In this document: one piece after another, positions 1 to 13,257 of the stretch
Layout of the letters: each line of letters opens with the position of its first letter
Position numbering within the stretch: position 1 is the stretch's first letter
From: Branchiostoma floridae
Lineage: Eukaryota > Chordata > Leptocardii > Amphioxiformes > Branchiostomatidae
Reading direction: 5' to 3'
DNA: 64,000 nt
Assembly: GCF_000003815.2 (NCBI RefSeq)
Contig: NC_049990.1
Span: forward strand, 10,048,541 to 10,112,540
Translations under genes and position numbers: made by a program
Notes under the pieces: generated by a model
What the model was told of the DNA's origin: nothing
Seen by the model: only the letters and a program-made list of their open reading frames with translations
The model's database searches: none

Positions 1-317
1 TAGAGAAGAGGTATAGAGAAGAGACCCGACAGATAGGGAGAAAGGGTTAGCCCCAGGAGTAAAAGGGGTTTATAATGGATCTTGTGGTTCGAGCGGGCTC
101 CCCTAGGGTACGGTGACTCTATTTCAGTATTTGTCCAATTTCGACAATTAGACCATCAAACCACGAAGCCTGGTAGAGGCTAGGGATTTCGAGCTAGGAC
201 CCCTTTTTAAATCAAATTCAACAATGCCTGGTCTTTCTATCTAATGCTGGATGGCTTGTACAAGAAAATTCAGATAAGTCAACGCCCCTAACCACAAGAT
301 CACCCTGCCACTTCCAG

Positions 318-3300
318 GTGATTGTGGAGGAACAGTAACAGGTGCGGAGGGGACCATCTCGTCCCCAGGGTACCCTGTGTCCTACCCTAGCCGCATGGAC
401 TGCACCTGGACGCTACCATCCCGCGGGGGGCGTCTTACTCTCAGCTTCACAGACTTCCAGCTGGAGAGACCGATCGGAATGCTGTCCTCCCGCTGTAACT
501 ATGACTACGTGGAGGTCCATGAGGGTGACGCGTTGGTCGGTACGGACACTTCAGTACAGTTTTTTCCTGTTATCTTGGAGACGTTTCTATATTGCAATTG
601 CTTGTAGGCTATAGAATAAATGAAACTATACTACTAGTCTCCAAGCAGAAGATGGTTTTTGACGACATTTAACGCGTTTTTGTAAAGCTTTCTATTTTGT
701 TAGGATTCCTTTTTGCCGGCCAGTCGACCTGAAAAGACTTCAAACATTAACCTCTTCTTGTAGAGTAACGTGAAAAAATATATTAAGTAAAATATAACAA
801 TATGTGCAAGAGTGGTTTCGATCCAAATTGTTTTGGCTTAGGTCATAGACTTTTTGACACACCCGTTCAAGGCTACTTCCTCCGTGTTTCTGCGATGTTT
901 GAACTCACAAAGTAAACGCTATAACAAACCTTAGCTTTTCCTCGCGCAAATATTTTTGAGTCAGTGGCGAGAAAGCACCAGCTGCAGGTGGGGCAATTCT
1001 CATCGGGAACTGTTCAGCAAGGTCAGGGGTGGGGATGGGGAAATCAAGACGGAAATCTGAGAAACTGACAGGCTGTTTACACGGAAAAGTTTATAAATCC
1101 ACAAAATGTGATCTGAAAATGATTAATTTAACTTTTTGACTATGACGCTACCCGGTATTTTGAAATATACAGTGCGAGAACTTGATACCCATACCGCCTT
1201 ATATAATCCTATTTTTTCACGTAAAAGTGTACACTTATACCAAATAAGTACGATATAATGTCTAGGATTAGAAATACTTGCCGTGGGTCATGACTTTACG
1301 TAAATGGCTTGGGAAAAGAAGTTATCGAAATACAGCGAAATGTTTCTTTTCAATTGGCGTGAAAAAAACGCATGATTTACCACTTTGATGAGACATTAAA
1401 CAATTTTGATCATATTTCTCTCTTATTCAGGGAGATGGTGCGGAGAGAACAGCCCGGGCACGTTAACGTTTGGGAGCCGAACTGCACAAGTACACATGGT
1501 GTCGGACAGCAGCATCTCACGCCGGGGGTTCAGGTTGCAGTGGTCTCTGGCTGGCGTGGCGCCCCCTTGCGGCGGAGTCATGGATGGTCCATATGGAGAG
1601 ATAACTTCTCCTAGGTACCTGTTCTTCTATTAGTATTACTGTACATTTTAGCCCTTTGACGTTATGAAATCGGAAGAAAAACCGACCAAGTTGAATTAAC
1701 TAAAGATGAAAATCCACTACAACTACATGAAAGGAATCCATGTACACGGTACCATTCGTCGTTGATACGGGTAACTTTTTTTCCAGCGTGTGGGGCCGAT
1801 CACGTCAATGGCTCTGGGCGGGGCGAATTTATCAGACAAGTTTGCGGTTTACAATGTACATGTATTAGATCATATGGAATAGAGGCATCGTTCAAATTGT
1901 GGAGTATGTGAATATATAACGTTAACAAACATGTTCACATGTAATTACCATGTCCTGATTTCATATCTACGTTCTGAGACCAAGGAGGTTATATCACACT
2001 GTGATATAACCTCCTTGCTGAGACTAATACGGCATCGCCGGTAACGCTACACGAACGTAGATACTGTAGTGTTGGTTAGTTAAAGTTTAGCTTATTCATA
2101 ATGTCATTTACCAACACAGATGAACTTTCATGATAAAACGTAGATACTGTCTTACTACAGATAGAAATATTCAACATACACAATGTCAGTCCGTCATTCC
2201 ATCCATATTCCCGAAGTTACGTATTTCATTGTGTTGTTTGCTTTGTTATTGTTGCCATACAACTCTTGAATAATGAAGTTCATTCGTTCATATTCTTCTC
2301 CCCTTGTTTCCCAGCTATCCGTTAGACTACCCCAGTTCCCAGGACTGCACCTGGACCATCGCGGCACAGGGTGGACAGATCATCGCCAGGTTTCTGGATT
2401 TCGCTCTTGAGACCGGGTCTTCATGTCAGTACGATTACCTGGAGATCATTGCCAACGGCGAAGCACCAAGTACGTATTTTTTAAACAATCGCAGATAATC
2501 ATGGCTGAAGAAAATTCTTCTTGTACCATATATATTTGTATAACTAAAATATCATGTTTAGAATTCCAGTGTACTGATGTATTTCATCACGTTAAACATT
2601 TTGGGCTGGATCACTATAAAAGTAGGAACCCTTACCGATAAACCCCGTTTTCATGTCCTTCAGGAAACCCAGCATTACTTTTCCTAGGCCGTAACGCAGG
2701 TGTGACATGACTTTTAGTTCAGAGACGTCTGTTAACGTATTCCTGATCATTCCTATAACTACAACTTATATAAGACATTTGTTGAAACAGGGCGCCATTG
2801 TGGAAGTGATCTTCTCCCGGACATCTCATCTTATTCTGACGTCACGTTACATTTTGTCAGCGACGGAAACAAACAAGAGAGGGGCTTTCAGCTGCTTTAC
2901 AGGTGAGAATATCTTCCTTTGTCTGTTCTCTCGTGACGTCTCATCTGTCGCATTAAATAATAGGATAAAGTGACAATTTTTTATTTCGCTTCTCAGTGTA
3001 TAATAAAGGAAACTATACCAGTAAAACGGCACAAAGGGAATTCTGTCTACAAAAATCGGGCATGACAGTTAACGCATTTTTATACGTCTATGAAGTTCAA
3101 CGTTAACCAAATTCAAGGTCTTCGTTTTAGGAGACCTGATTATGCATCACATTTATTTACTTTGCAAATTTGGAAATATTTCTGTCATGAAAAACGCGAT
3201 AGTCAAAAAGTGGTGATACTAGTATCTAGCTGTTTTATTTTTGTAACCGTAAAAACTAGATAAATTGTCATAGCTGGTTCTGATTCAAATACTGTCTTCT

Positions 3301-3492
3301 TCGGTTTCAGACCACTTCAGCACGCAATATTCCATGCCTCTTGACTTTCAAAAAATCGTTCTCATATCTTTATTGCATGTTCTACATTTCTCGGTAGTAT
3401 CCAGCCTGTGTCCAGCGGCGGTGTGTCGGCAAGCGGCACCGACCAATCAACTCCCCCGTCTCAGAGGACAACTGCAGGCCCTGTACAGTCAT
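318..3492 (+). CDS. Tandem CUB-domain protein, 3' part of gene
   Basis: Two consecutive CUB domains are read from exons 318-539, 1431-1614, 2315-2469 and 2791-2902, whose phases agree at every junction (1, 2, 1). CUB1 starts DCGGTVTGAEGTISSPGYP and has the DCTW, RCNYDYVEV and RWCGENSPG blocks. CUB2 follows almost directly (CGGVMDGPYGEITSP, DCTWTI, CQYDYLEI, RHCGSDLLPDISS) and ends VSDGNKQERGFQLLY. The four cysteines of each CUB fold are present. CUB domains are extracellular beta-sandwich binding modules. The 5' end lies outside the window. The last exon is uncertain: an acceptor after a pyrimidine tract near 3395 would add a Ser/Thr-rich stretch ending at a TAA at 3490-3492. The exact protein is not identified; spliced transcripts would settle the end. 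Confidence 0.85.
1981..2017. repeat. Micro-palindrome with 7-bp flanking direct repeats, copy 1
   Basis: A perfect inverted repeat lies in the CUB-gene intron 1615-2314: arms CAAGGAGGTTATATCAC (1981-1997) and its complement (2001-2017) around a 3-base loop. The flanks carry the direct repeat CTGAGAC, at 1974-1980 and 2018-2024. A second copy lies at 20631-20664. It looks like a very small inserted element or the residue of one. Confidence 0.8.
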
Positions 3493-3800
3493 AACTAACG
3501 ACAATGTTACTAATATAAATTAAGGGAAGGTGGTTGAAGATTTTCAGTGACACCTGTTTGGCAAATTGTAGCTAGATGGTTCTGAATTATATATTTTTGT
3601 CACTTACATAACTTTTCTGAAAATTAATAATCAATATTCTAACTTACAAAATCAATCGTATTTGTTTTCCATAATCAATTAACCAGACAGAGTGTTCATA
3701 TTTCGGCCTTTGGGCATATCTTAACGTTAACGGGACCAGCCGCACTAGAGAATGCTATCAAGTTTTTATGTCTTTCCGCTATTTCATTTCTAATAGTTGT

Positions 3801-4793
3801 TTAGGGTTCATATGGTGGTGGGGGTTCTTCTTCCTTTGGCTTAGCCGCACTGTACGGAGGAGCTGCAGGAACCTGTCAAGTGAAAAACAAGAAAATAGAG
3901 TTAACGTTGCGCACTGCCCTGACTGTGCGTTGACGAAATAAAGAGAGAATATGAGAAGAAGCTTACATCGATGACATGTTTGTGTGATCATCCAGACAGC
4001 CAGAACAGACTAGAGCTGTCGTGACAAGACAACAGTCTGTTTGTACCTGACATCACATCTGCACAACACATTTAGCTGTTGTCACAATAGTTCGTGTAGC
4101 GCGGCTTCAATATAGCGGTTATTTATACCTCAATGAAAAATGGAGCAATTGTTTGTTGTGTGTCTATTTGTGTTTCCAGTTTTCTGTTGTCAATATAACC
4201 TGCGAACCACTGGATGGATCATGATGTTTTTGTTATGTTGTTAATCTTGAGAAAATGAAGGTGAATGTCCAACTTGCATCACCTACTGGCGACTATCCTT
4301 GGTACTGCAGCAGAACTTCCTGTATTTTGTATCTATTGCCCTGGGCTTCAGGGCATGGTATGATTTTTGTTCGAAATGTACACACAGGAATATTCTAAGT
4401 AGACTATAGTTGAAATCTAGAGGGACGTAACAGGCATGCATGTCAAGCTAGGCAAAAGACAAATCTTTCGAACATGTCTTTAATACTTAAATGATGCATG
4501 CAAGAACCGTTAACCCAACAACATGGCGAGTCATATGTTACATAACGCCATAATCACATGACTGCAAACACCCTTAACTTACCGGCGCGTTCTGATATGA
4601 AGTATTAGGGCTGTACTGAGGAGGTTGTCCGGGGATTTGGATGTACTGTAGAGCAGGCCTCTCTTCTGTATTAGCTCCCACAGGAACTGTTGTGGGTGGA
4701 AGTCTCTGGTACGCCGCCCGTTGTCTTCTTATAAAACAGCACCGACAGACAATCAGAGTGACCTGAATGATTATGAAAACGACGACGAAGGGT
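3801..4793 (-). CDS. Shisa/WBP1/CYYR1-like single-pass adaptor, 3' exons
   Basis: Two exons on the minus strand join in phase 0: 4793-4583 (acceptor after CTCTTTTTCAG, donor CCG|GTAAGT) and 3872-3801 (acceptor CTTGACAG, stop TAA at 3801-3803). They encode a hydrophobic helix (FVVVFIIIQVTLIVC), a CRCC/RRQR juxtamembrane stretch and a Pro/Tyr-rich tail with PPQYSP, APPYSA and a terminal PPPPYEP. Short helix, basic-cysteine boundary and PY motifs are typical of the STMC6 superfamily (Shisa, WBP1/VOPP1, CYYR1), adaptors that bind WW-domain proteins such as NEDD4 ligases. The N-terminal Cys-rich exons were not placed with confidence; candidates lie at about 5320-5450 and 5095-5120. The exact subfamily is uncertain. 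The gene is tail to tail with the CUB gene. Confidence 0.7.
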
Positions 4794-7700
4794 CTGAAAA
4801 AGAGTAAAACGGGAAAGAAAAACCCAAGTAGTGTATTTAATATCCTTTATTACTGAAGGTCATTCGTCAGGTTCTAATAATAAATTCTAATCTTAAAGGA
4901 CAGTTAAGTTCTTACATGAAATGGCAATGAAAAATTTGGTTTTCACTTAGTATGACATAATTACCTTTTTGAAATTTTTTCTCAACTTCTAATATTTAGA
5001 CTTTACTCGTATACAGGTCCTTCTTGATAAGGTAAAGCCATCTCCAGTATAATCTGGAACAAAGCAAAGTGACATCTGATATTGTGGCACTCACCGCCAT
5101 ATGCGCGTACTTCAGAATCTGTGTTTAGAGAGGGCTTTTGGGGGGACACCGCAGAATTTTATTTTCTGCATGACGTCAAAAGGTTACTGTAAATTACATA
5201 TCATTAATACGGATAACCGGTCTTGAGGCAAACCTCTGACATATTTGAAACTCCATATAACGTTTAGCGGGTGTGTTGTGCCGAAGGGCGGTTATACAGG
5301 TTATATAAATACAGATACCGATACTTACATCCACCAATCGAACTTATCGAACATTGTTCTTCAGAAAACCTCTCCCTGGTCGACTTGCGATGACTTTCGG
5401 TGCAGCCAAACAATCTCACAGAACAATTTCCTACAAATAATGGCACTGTTAGTCACAATACTATGGGGGAGAGATCTGAACACACATCGTCATGTCTCAT
5501 TATGTAAGGTATACATGTACAGACAAACCGGTCGGAAAGAGTGAACCACGGATGTATTACGATCCCCTCCCCACTCAAATAAAATATATTGATACAACCA
5601 TTACATGACGGACCATATGACACTAATGTTATAAGCTTAAGGACGCATACTCCACGATTTTATACCACTACTGACTACAGAAGCCCTTCTCCGTCCGTTG
5701 ATATAGCATCTTGTGTATAAGCTCTCGATTGACCTTTGAAATTTGGATAGCGACTAGCTTCACCAAATACAGACGCCCCTGCCTATATATACTCTACCTT
5801 ACCTTACGTGGCAAGTATATCACACTGTACTACGTTAAAACATATGCCATATTCGGTTGCTGTGTGTGCGTGAATATCCATGCGTTACCAAAAAGGAAAC
5901 AATGACCCTACCAGTTAGAACGATCGGGACCGAGTTGCGCATAACCGCGTGACCTAAGGTTACATGTAGGTTTGAGTGCTCAAACATTGACCTATAAATG
6001 TTTACGTACGTACCAACACTTGTGTTAATGATTGACTAGACATCGGAGGATACTTGTAACAATGCAAATTCTTAAGGACGATTTCATTCTTTTCTCTCGT
6101 CATATAACGTTAGCATCAAGACGAATTTTATGCCAGTAGTAAAGGTATGACCAAAGAGGTTGATGAAAGCTCCTTGATGTGACCACGTATGTGACTAGGT
6201 AAAAGAAAAATTAGATTTTCGACTTTTCTCCCATCCTCATTTATCAATATATGGAATAACAAGCGCATTGCAAGGTCAATCAAATACGTGGTTCAGCATT
6301 TTGTAGCTAATCTGTAATCATTCGCTCGCGGTTCACTTTTTGGCTTCCAGTATCTACAACAGCTACGGGATCGGGAACATTAAAAAATCTCCGTGGACCT
6401 CTTTCTTTTCACGAACAAGGACTTCTAAAAAGTTACTTTCTTCACATCCTTAGATAGGATTTGTTTGTGACACTTAATACAACCTGAATACGTTTTACCA
6501 TACTAAGTATCATTCAATGAAAACTGAATGATACGTTAGTACAACATTATAATGATAATGTTTATTGCAAATTCTTGCCCGTGGGCTAATTGCAGGTAAC
6601 ATGAGAGATTCAGATAAAGTAAAAAAAAACAGTATCAAAGGTGTCTACTCTAGTCTGAAACTAGTAAAAGCTAACTCTAGGTCCTGGGTTATTGGTTCGA
6701 CTCCTTTTTCAAAGACAGTCAGGGTGGAGACTACTCCGATCTGGTAGAATCGGCGATCTGCTGGTAGAGATCCCGATCGGGACATCTAGCGGTTGGCATC
6801 ATAAATGCAAGATCAATACTGGAAAATTTTGAACCGCATGGCTAGTACTGGTCAGCACTTCTGGTGATCGGGTCGTGACATATAAGTTACAAATGGCAAT
6901 GCAATAGCGGTGTTGAAAAAAGATATCACTTATAATGAAAGTAAAATATTCCCAAAAAATTCAAATTCAGAGATTGTCATCAAGTTCTTCTTTTAACTTA
7001 GAAACCCCAAAATCTTTTCACATGACAGTAGGATCTTCATCTACATGTATTATGTCGGGAATCAACTCACTGAGAAAAATGCCATTATATAGATAACCGG
7101 GAGTATGCCTATCTAATTAGTCCTCCCAGTGTACAGTATGTTGTTATCTACACCAGAAGGGTCTATATATATTTATCATAAATTGTGATGATTTTAGGGA
7201 ATCAACAAACTTACCTTGTGCAGCAAAAATACCAAATGATGCAGATTTGTTAAAAGAGGATGTGTATTGAACTCACTTCAAGAATTGGTTATTGAGATTA
7301 TTTCTAACTTGAGGGGCGAAAACGTCACATAACTAGCCTTAAAGTGTTTTGTCCCTGTCTGATGCAACTGCAAGCAAAATGAGTTTAGACTGAACATGGT
7401 TGATGATGGCCGTATTATTTTCAAGCATGGACTTCCTTTGATGATGACTAGTAGCCTAAGTAATAATGGCGAAAGCGGCAAGTTCATTCCCAATGAACTT
7501 TGACTGCAGGACGACCTTTGTGTAGAACAAAGATGGCGTCAGATTTATTTGGATCAATGGGTCAGTCTCATGAAATATGGGTCCAGGGTGGAAACTTTAC
7601 TCCTGTGTAATTGTTTTCTACATACAACTACAATAAAATCTTTGCTTTGTTAGTAGAGAACTTATATATACTCTATGATATTCAACAAACAGATAAAGTA

Positions 7701-8157
7701 TGTGACTTCATACATTTCTTTTATTTTGGAAAATACAGGTGTTTGTACTTCTTTCCAAAATCCAAACTTATGACATTTGCAAAATTATCCATGTAATCCA
7801 AAACACAAATAAAGCTGTGGTGTTTACTTGTATTAGATGATGAAATAATGATGAACAATAGGTATAATAGTTACAACGACAATTGCAGAAAACATTAACT
7901 TCATATTCATACAGACTGGGATCACAATACTATTAACGAAGAGTGCCTTTAATGTTTCCTGTCTGGTACGACAAACCAGACTGGGCATACCTTCAGTACA
8001 CCTAGCTGTAAATGTAAGATACCCGTTATAGTATTACAGGTATTAACAGTCCACCTTGGCAGCATGAGATTTTGACTCTGTCTCAGCAACATACCAGTAC
8101 ACTGCAAGGGTGCATGTAATGTCCTAACTCCATATTTACAGACTACCACAGGTGTGT
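4794..8157. other. Intron or intergenic region without a firm gene
   Basis: The stretch probably holds the 5' exons of the minus-strand adaptor gene; a Cys-containing open segment with a GTAAGT donor on the minus strand is visible at about 5320-5446. A short hairpin lies at 6507-6534 (arms GTATCATTCA, loop of 8). Near 6655-6790 there is a weak tRNA-like stretch (GGTTCGACTCC). No other supported gene was seen. Confidence 0.5.
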
Positions 8158-9040
8158 TTATTTGTCAGGTGGGTTCTGAGGGAGATCAAAGCCGAGCATC
8201 TTGGCCGTCTCTTCTGTTGTCCTCTCTGGTCTCCCATAGTACTCGTCATGGAGAGCCTGGGAACACAAATGGGAAGGTCATAGTCTTCATTCATTACACA
8301 AAATAAAAACTCTCATAGCTCTGTGTTTCAACAAGGAACAAAACTCTAATACCTCCGTGTTTCAACAAGAAACAAAGTTTTCAAACCCCCATGAAATGTT
8401 TAACATCAACTTGTATAATTACATCAGATACATGAAACTAAAGTGATTTAAGACAGGCAGACACAGGTAAGTCTCACCTGTTGCAACCTGGTGCTCTTCA
8501 GCAGACACAGGTACGTCTCAGCATTGCGCTGTAGCTCCTGATGTGCCCGGCACACCCTCTGGTCAGTCACCTGATGTTTGCGGTATTGTTCCATCAGGTA
8601 GTTGTAGGCTATGGTTTCCTTCACTGGGCCCTGGAACACATGGTCTCAAGTTTGTAAAGAAGAAAGTTTTTTCTTACAAAGTTATGGCATTACACTTTTG
8701 ATTTTACAATTTATTTCTCTAGACGTGGCCTTTTCGTGCCGAGGAACACATGGTTCGTTTTCGAGTCTCTCTTTGTGTTTAGCTCTTTTGAGACGACACA
8801 AATCTATCTGTGGTGTTCCAAATAGAAACCTCATGGGGGAGGGGGGTGACTGTTTGTACACAACGATCTGTCGTCCAGTTACTCGCATGGATTCAATCTC
8901 CTCAAGTTATAGATTTCATAAGATCTACACATCGCTCTTATTAACTAGCACGTGATTATACCAGTCACCTTCTTGTGTACGTGCCGTAATTCCCGTATCA
9001 GCCCACGGAGAACCCGCAACCTTTCCATGGACGTCGCCAT
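8158..9040 (-). CDS. FMC1: FMC1, mitochondrial ATP synthase assembly factor 1 homologue
   Basis: Complete three-exon gene: 9040-8969 (24 codons), 8630-8478 (51 codons) and 8256-8158 (32 codons plus TAA), all introns phase 0, giving 107 residues; the human protein is slightly longer. The start MATSMERLRVLRGLIREL, the central block YLMEQYRKHQVTD, VCRAHQELQ and ETYLCLLKS, and the tail region beginning ALHDEYYGRPERTTEE match FMC1 (C7orf55) by eye. FMC1 is a small mitochondrial matrix protein that helps assemble F1-ATPase with ATPAF2/Atp12. The start is fixed by the only in-frame ATG at the head of exon 1. The gene diverges from IGBP1, which starts 240 bp away. Confidence 0.93.
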
Positions 9041-9280
9041 GTTGGACGGATCTAACAGCGTCAAGGGGGTAGGTACAACGTAGAAATAAATTTTTCATAC
9101 CTATAATGTATGTTACTCTATAATTGTAGCAACATGTACGTTTATTATTTACTTATGTATGGAAATCATGTACAAAAAAGCATATTTATGAATGTTTGAT
9201 CTTATTGCTGGATGGTAGTAAAACAATGTATGCTTTAGTAACCCCCATACTCTTGTGGTACCGTCTTCATCTGTGTAAAC
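9041..9280. promoter_or_regulatory. Shared divergent FMC1-IGBP1 promoter region
   Basis: Only 240 bp separate the two start codons, FMC1 leftward at 9040 and IGBP1 rightward at 9281, so both 5' UTRs and promoters must sit here unless non-coding exons lie further away. No clear TATA box is in a usable position. The half near FMC1 is GC-richer than the AT-rich middle. That this is a bidirectional promoter is inference from geometry. Confidence 0.6.
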
Positions 9281-12200
9281 ATGGCGGAAAAACACGAATC
9301 CGATGGGCCGAAATTATCTGAGGTTTTTGAACGAGGGTGGAAAATACAGAGGGATGTAGAGAAAAGCGATGAGCCGACGGGATCTTCAAAGTTACAGGTA
9401 TAAACTCGGGCCTTTGTCCGTGTTTTCCGCTTTCCGTGTGCACAGAGCAAGTGTTTTCATTTTACTCCACCTTTGTTGTTGTTGCAACGATATGTCAGAT
9501 AACGACAAAGTATGTTTTCCCTTTAATCGTGATCATAGATCTAACATTTGCAATGTAAACCAGTACCTTGTGGATCAAATCACCTAGAAAAGAAGTGGTC
9601 GAAGACTTCATACCTCATTGAAATATAATTTTGCAGCTTTTAGTATTTTCAGATTTGTATAATCCATGCATATGCGTGGTTTACGTTTAATTAGGATACA
9701 AATGTCTCAGGTATGAAATAACCATAATTTACCACTAAGGAACTATGCAATTTCTTGCATCAATCATGCAAATTATGGCCTTATTTGTGTAGTCAGTATC
9801 TGTCAATGTTGCACCTGTACAAACTTTGATACATGTACACATTACATATGAAGGGTTCAAGCCCTATGTTCCGAAATCCCTATGTTCCGAAATCCCTATG
9901 TTCCGAAGTCCCTATGTTCCGAAATCTTTATGTGAGTGTTCTAACACACAACTTAAATCATGTACATGTAACATGGATGGCGTTTACAAGTCGATAGCCA
10001 ATACCAACGAAGCTACACAGTTTCCCGATCATGATAACCGGCCTGAACGCCGACCCGAATCCGACGGTAGCATGGGTCACCCTGAGCTGAAAACACATGA
10101 AATTCTAGTTTGTTTTTATTTATGGAAATCAATTAGAATCCCAAAAAAATGTACTTAGAAAAGTTCAACCTTTTTCTAACACCTGAAACAGAGTCCGAAA
10201 TACGTACTCAATCACAAATTTCAGCTGAAAATTTCCATACTTGGTCTCGTGTATGATGGATTTATGGGTGACCAAGATAATCACGTATATATCTAAAAAT
10301 AATTTTTAGTATACATTCAATTATCCGTATGTCGTTTTCATGTATGAGTGTATCTGTTAATTTCGTCATCAAGAATTGTATTGAGATTTTCGTTATAATG
10401 CTATCAAACGGGTACGAGGTTAGGTGCGTTATAAACGATACATTTAGATGTTTGGCGATGGCACGCGTTTAGGTTTGCCTAAACGAGAAGTTTGCGGCTA
10501 AAATCTGCAATGGAGCTAACGGTAGTCCTCTGTTATTATTATTGTTTTAACAGATTTCAAGACATCCCAAATAACACAAAAAGAGAATACTAGTATGCCA
10601 CAACTAACTATTTTGCCGACCGCCTGTCGGCAGCCTTGAGCCCTGCCTTATGTACCTTTGGTCGGCTACCAACGGTCGCTGTACAACGCCAGTCGGTACG
10701 CTAGTGTGTTCGAACACTCACATAAAGATTTCGGAACATAGGACTTCGGAACATAGAGATTTCAGAACATAGGGATTTCGGAACATAGGGATTTCGGAAC
10801 ATAGAGATTTCGGAACATAGGGCGGTCACCGCGTTGGCAAATACTCCAGTATCCTAGCAATCCATCCAGAGGCTCTTAAGGTAATGCTGCAGAAATACAC
10901 ACAAGAGGAAATGGGGCCAAAAATATATCTCCAGTTTTCATGGACTCCGAGGTAATATAGATCAGTTCAAAATCATCTCCCCTGTTTTTCCACTGAACAG
11001 GACCAAGTGAAAGCAGGGATGGGGTTACTGGAGCAGGCTGCACACATGGTGCGAGAACTCCAGCTCTTCAGTGAAAATGAAGAGCTTCAGGAAGTGGCCA
11101 CGTGCAACATCAGGTCAGAGTTGTCAGACTTCTCTTCTATCCAGCTTGCAGTTGGTGTTCAAAGTTTCTTCATCTATGATTGTTGCTTACGGGTTTGTGA
11201 TTTGCAAAACCTGTTTTCAAATCTACCAGCATCAACAGGCACTGCCACCTTGGATTTTTGATACCATCTTGTTCCAGACTATCGATATAGTCCAATCACT
11301 AGTTCTGACAGTTGCAGTACCGTCATGGATTGCTAGTCTGTGCTTCAGTACCACCAAAAAATTAAATACATACTGAAAAATCCCTGCACAATTTTGACTA
11401 CGTGTATTGTAAATATGTGCCTGATCCAGATACCTGCTGCTGCCAGCCCTGATGAGTGACCTGACTATGCGACACATGGGTGAGGACAGGCTGGCTCTGG
11501 TGCAGAAGGCCAAGGTATGCCTCATGTAACAAGATATTCTATACTAGTAATGTGTGGACAAGTTTGTTACTGCTTGGTTCAGAGTATTAGAATAAGAGTG
11601 TCTATTGCCATTTTTGTTTACATCAGAGGTATTCGGTGACTGGTAGGCAATAGAATTAGAACATTTCTTTAAACGTAAAATTATTAATTTTCTGCAGGAT
11701 TATCTGACAGAGTTCCTGAAGGTCTGCAAGGCTTATGGTGTGACTTCTGAGGTGAGTGGAGTAAGGACTGTACCACTGATGATTGGGGGTGGCAGATTTG
11801 ACAAATCTGGGTTCCTATTAGAATCATAGCATTATGAAGGTTACAAGTGAAAATTGTGTCTTTTGGGATTATTATTGCCTTAAACGTCCTAGATTAGTTG
11901 ATGGCTATAATTCCCTTACATCGGAGCTCAATAATATGATGTAATTGAACATAGAGAAACTGCTAGGCAAGAAAAATCAAACAAGCTTAGTGAGAAGCTT
12001 TCAGAGGCACCTTCCAGTCTTCTTCAGCTCTGCTGATACTCACATGACCTGACAGTCCAAGGTCACCCAGGTTATGTGACATGAGGTTGTTGTAGAGGGG
12101 GTGGTGGTGGTAGCCTTGGTTGTTGTTTATGGATGGGGAGCAGGATTCAATGTGTACTGTCTCTTTAACCCCATGTTCAAACCATCTGCTATCTCTGTGG

Positions 12201-13223
12201 AGGATGTCAATCTTTTGTTCTTGGTGCTGTTTGTATGGTCTGTTATTTTGTCATAGATTAACATGTAAATTTGATGTTTTGTACAGGAGTACCAGTCTGG
12301 TGAGTCTAGCAGCAGTAAGGCCGGCCCCACAGACATGGCAGCCATGTCCAGACAGAGGGAGGCGACCATCGCTCGCTTCAGACAACAGAAGGAGAAGGAG
12401 CAGAAACTGGAGGCCATGAGGGTTGCCATGGAAACAAGGGAAGAGGATGACGAAGTACAGGTGATGAAGACATGAAGGGAGGCCTAGGTAGAATGGTCCC
12501 AACATAAATGATCCACCCTTGGGTTGTTGCCAAAAATAGATATCTAGTTACAAATGATGAGAACACATGTTTTAGTAGTACCGGTAGTTGTATCAGTGTC
12601 CAATATTTGGCTATACTGCTGTGGGTTCCCTGACATGGGTGGGCAACAGTCCTCTCTGGTGTAGCGGCACACTTTGATGACCTTCTTGACACATGTCGAT
12701 GTAGTTTAATGGGGTACACATAGTCCAGTTATAAAATACACAGATTTGTTCATGTCTTTCTGCTTATGTCATGTACAGCGTGAGTACTACACATTGCTGG
12801 TACAGAAATGGGTGTACACGGCCTTCAGAGAGCTGTCCAGTATAGACCAGGAGCTGGAGATTTTACACATGATGGCCAGTAGACAGCAGGGAAAACAAGA
12901 CTCACAACCACAGGAACAGAAGAAGGCACAGCCACATAGAAAGGTGGGTGGTGCTAGAAAGTTCATCACAACCCAAGAGAAGGGGGCTGACTGTTGATGC
13001 TTTAAATCTAGGGAGGTTGAGACATAAGAATTTTTAACAGTTGAAGGAGTATGTCACGCTTTATGAAAGGCAAATTCCATACTACTTTACTGGTATTGTA
13101 AGGTGGTGTTGGCTCCTAGGTGCTTAAGCTTAAAATGCTTAAGCTTAAAATCAAAACCAGTATCATTGAGATCCATTCATGACTTTATGCATGATTAAGC
13201 AAGCACACACACACACACACACG

Positions 13224-13257
<34 letters not shown>

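Noticed and set aside
12120-12719. Overlapping ORFs around IGBP1 exon 5
   Set aside because: Shadows of the exon; the true frame is fixed by splice phase and TAP42 similarity.
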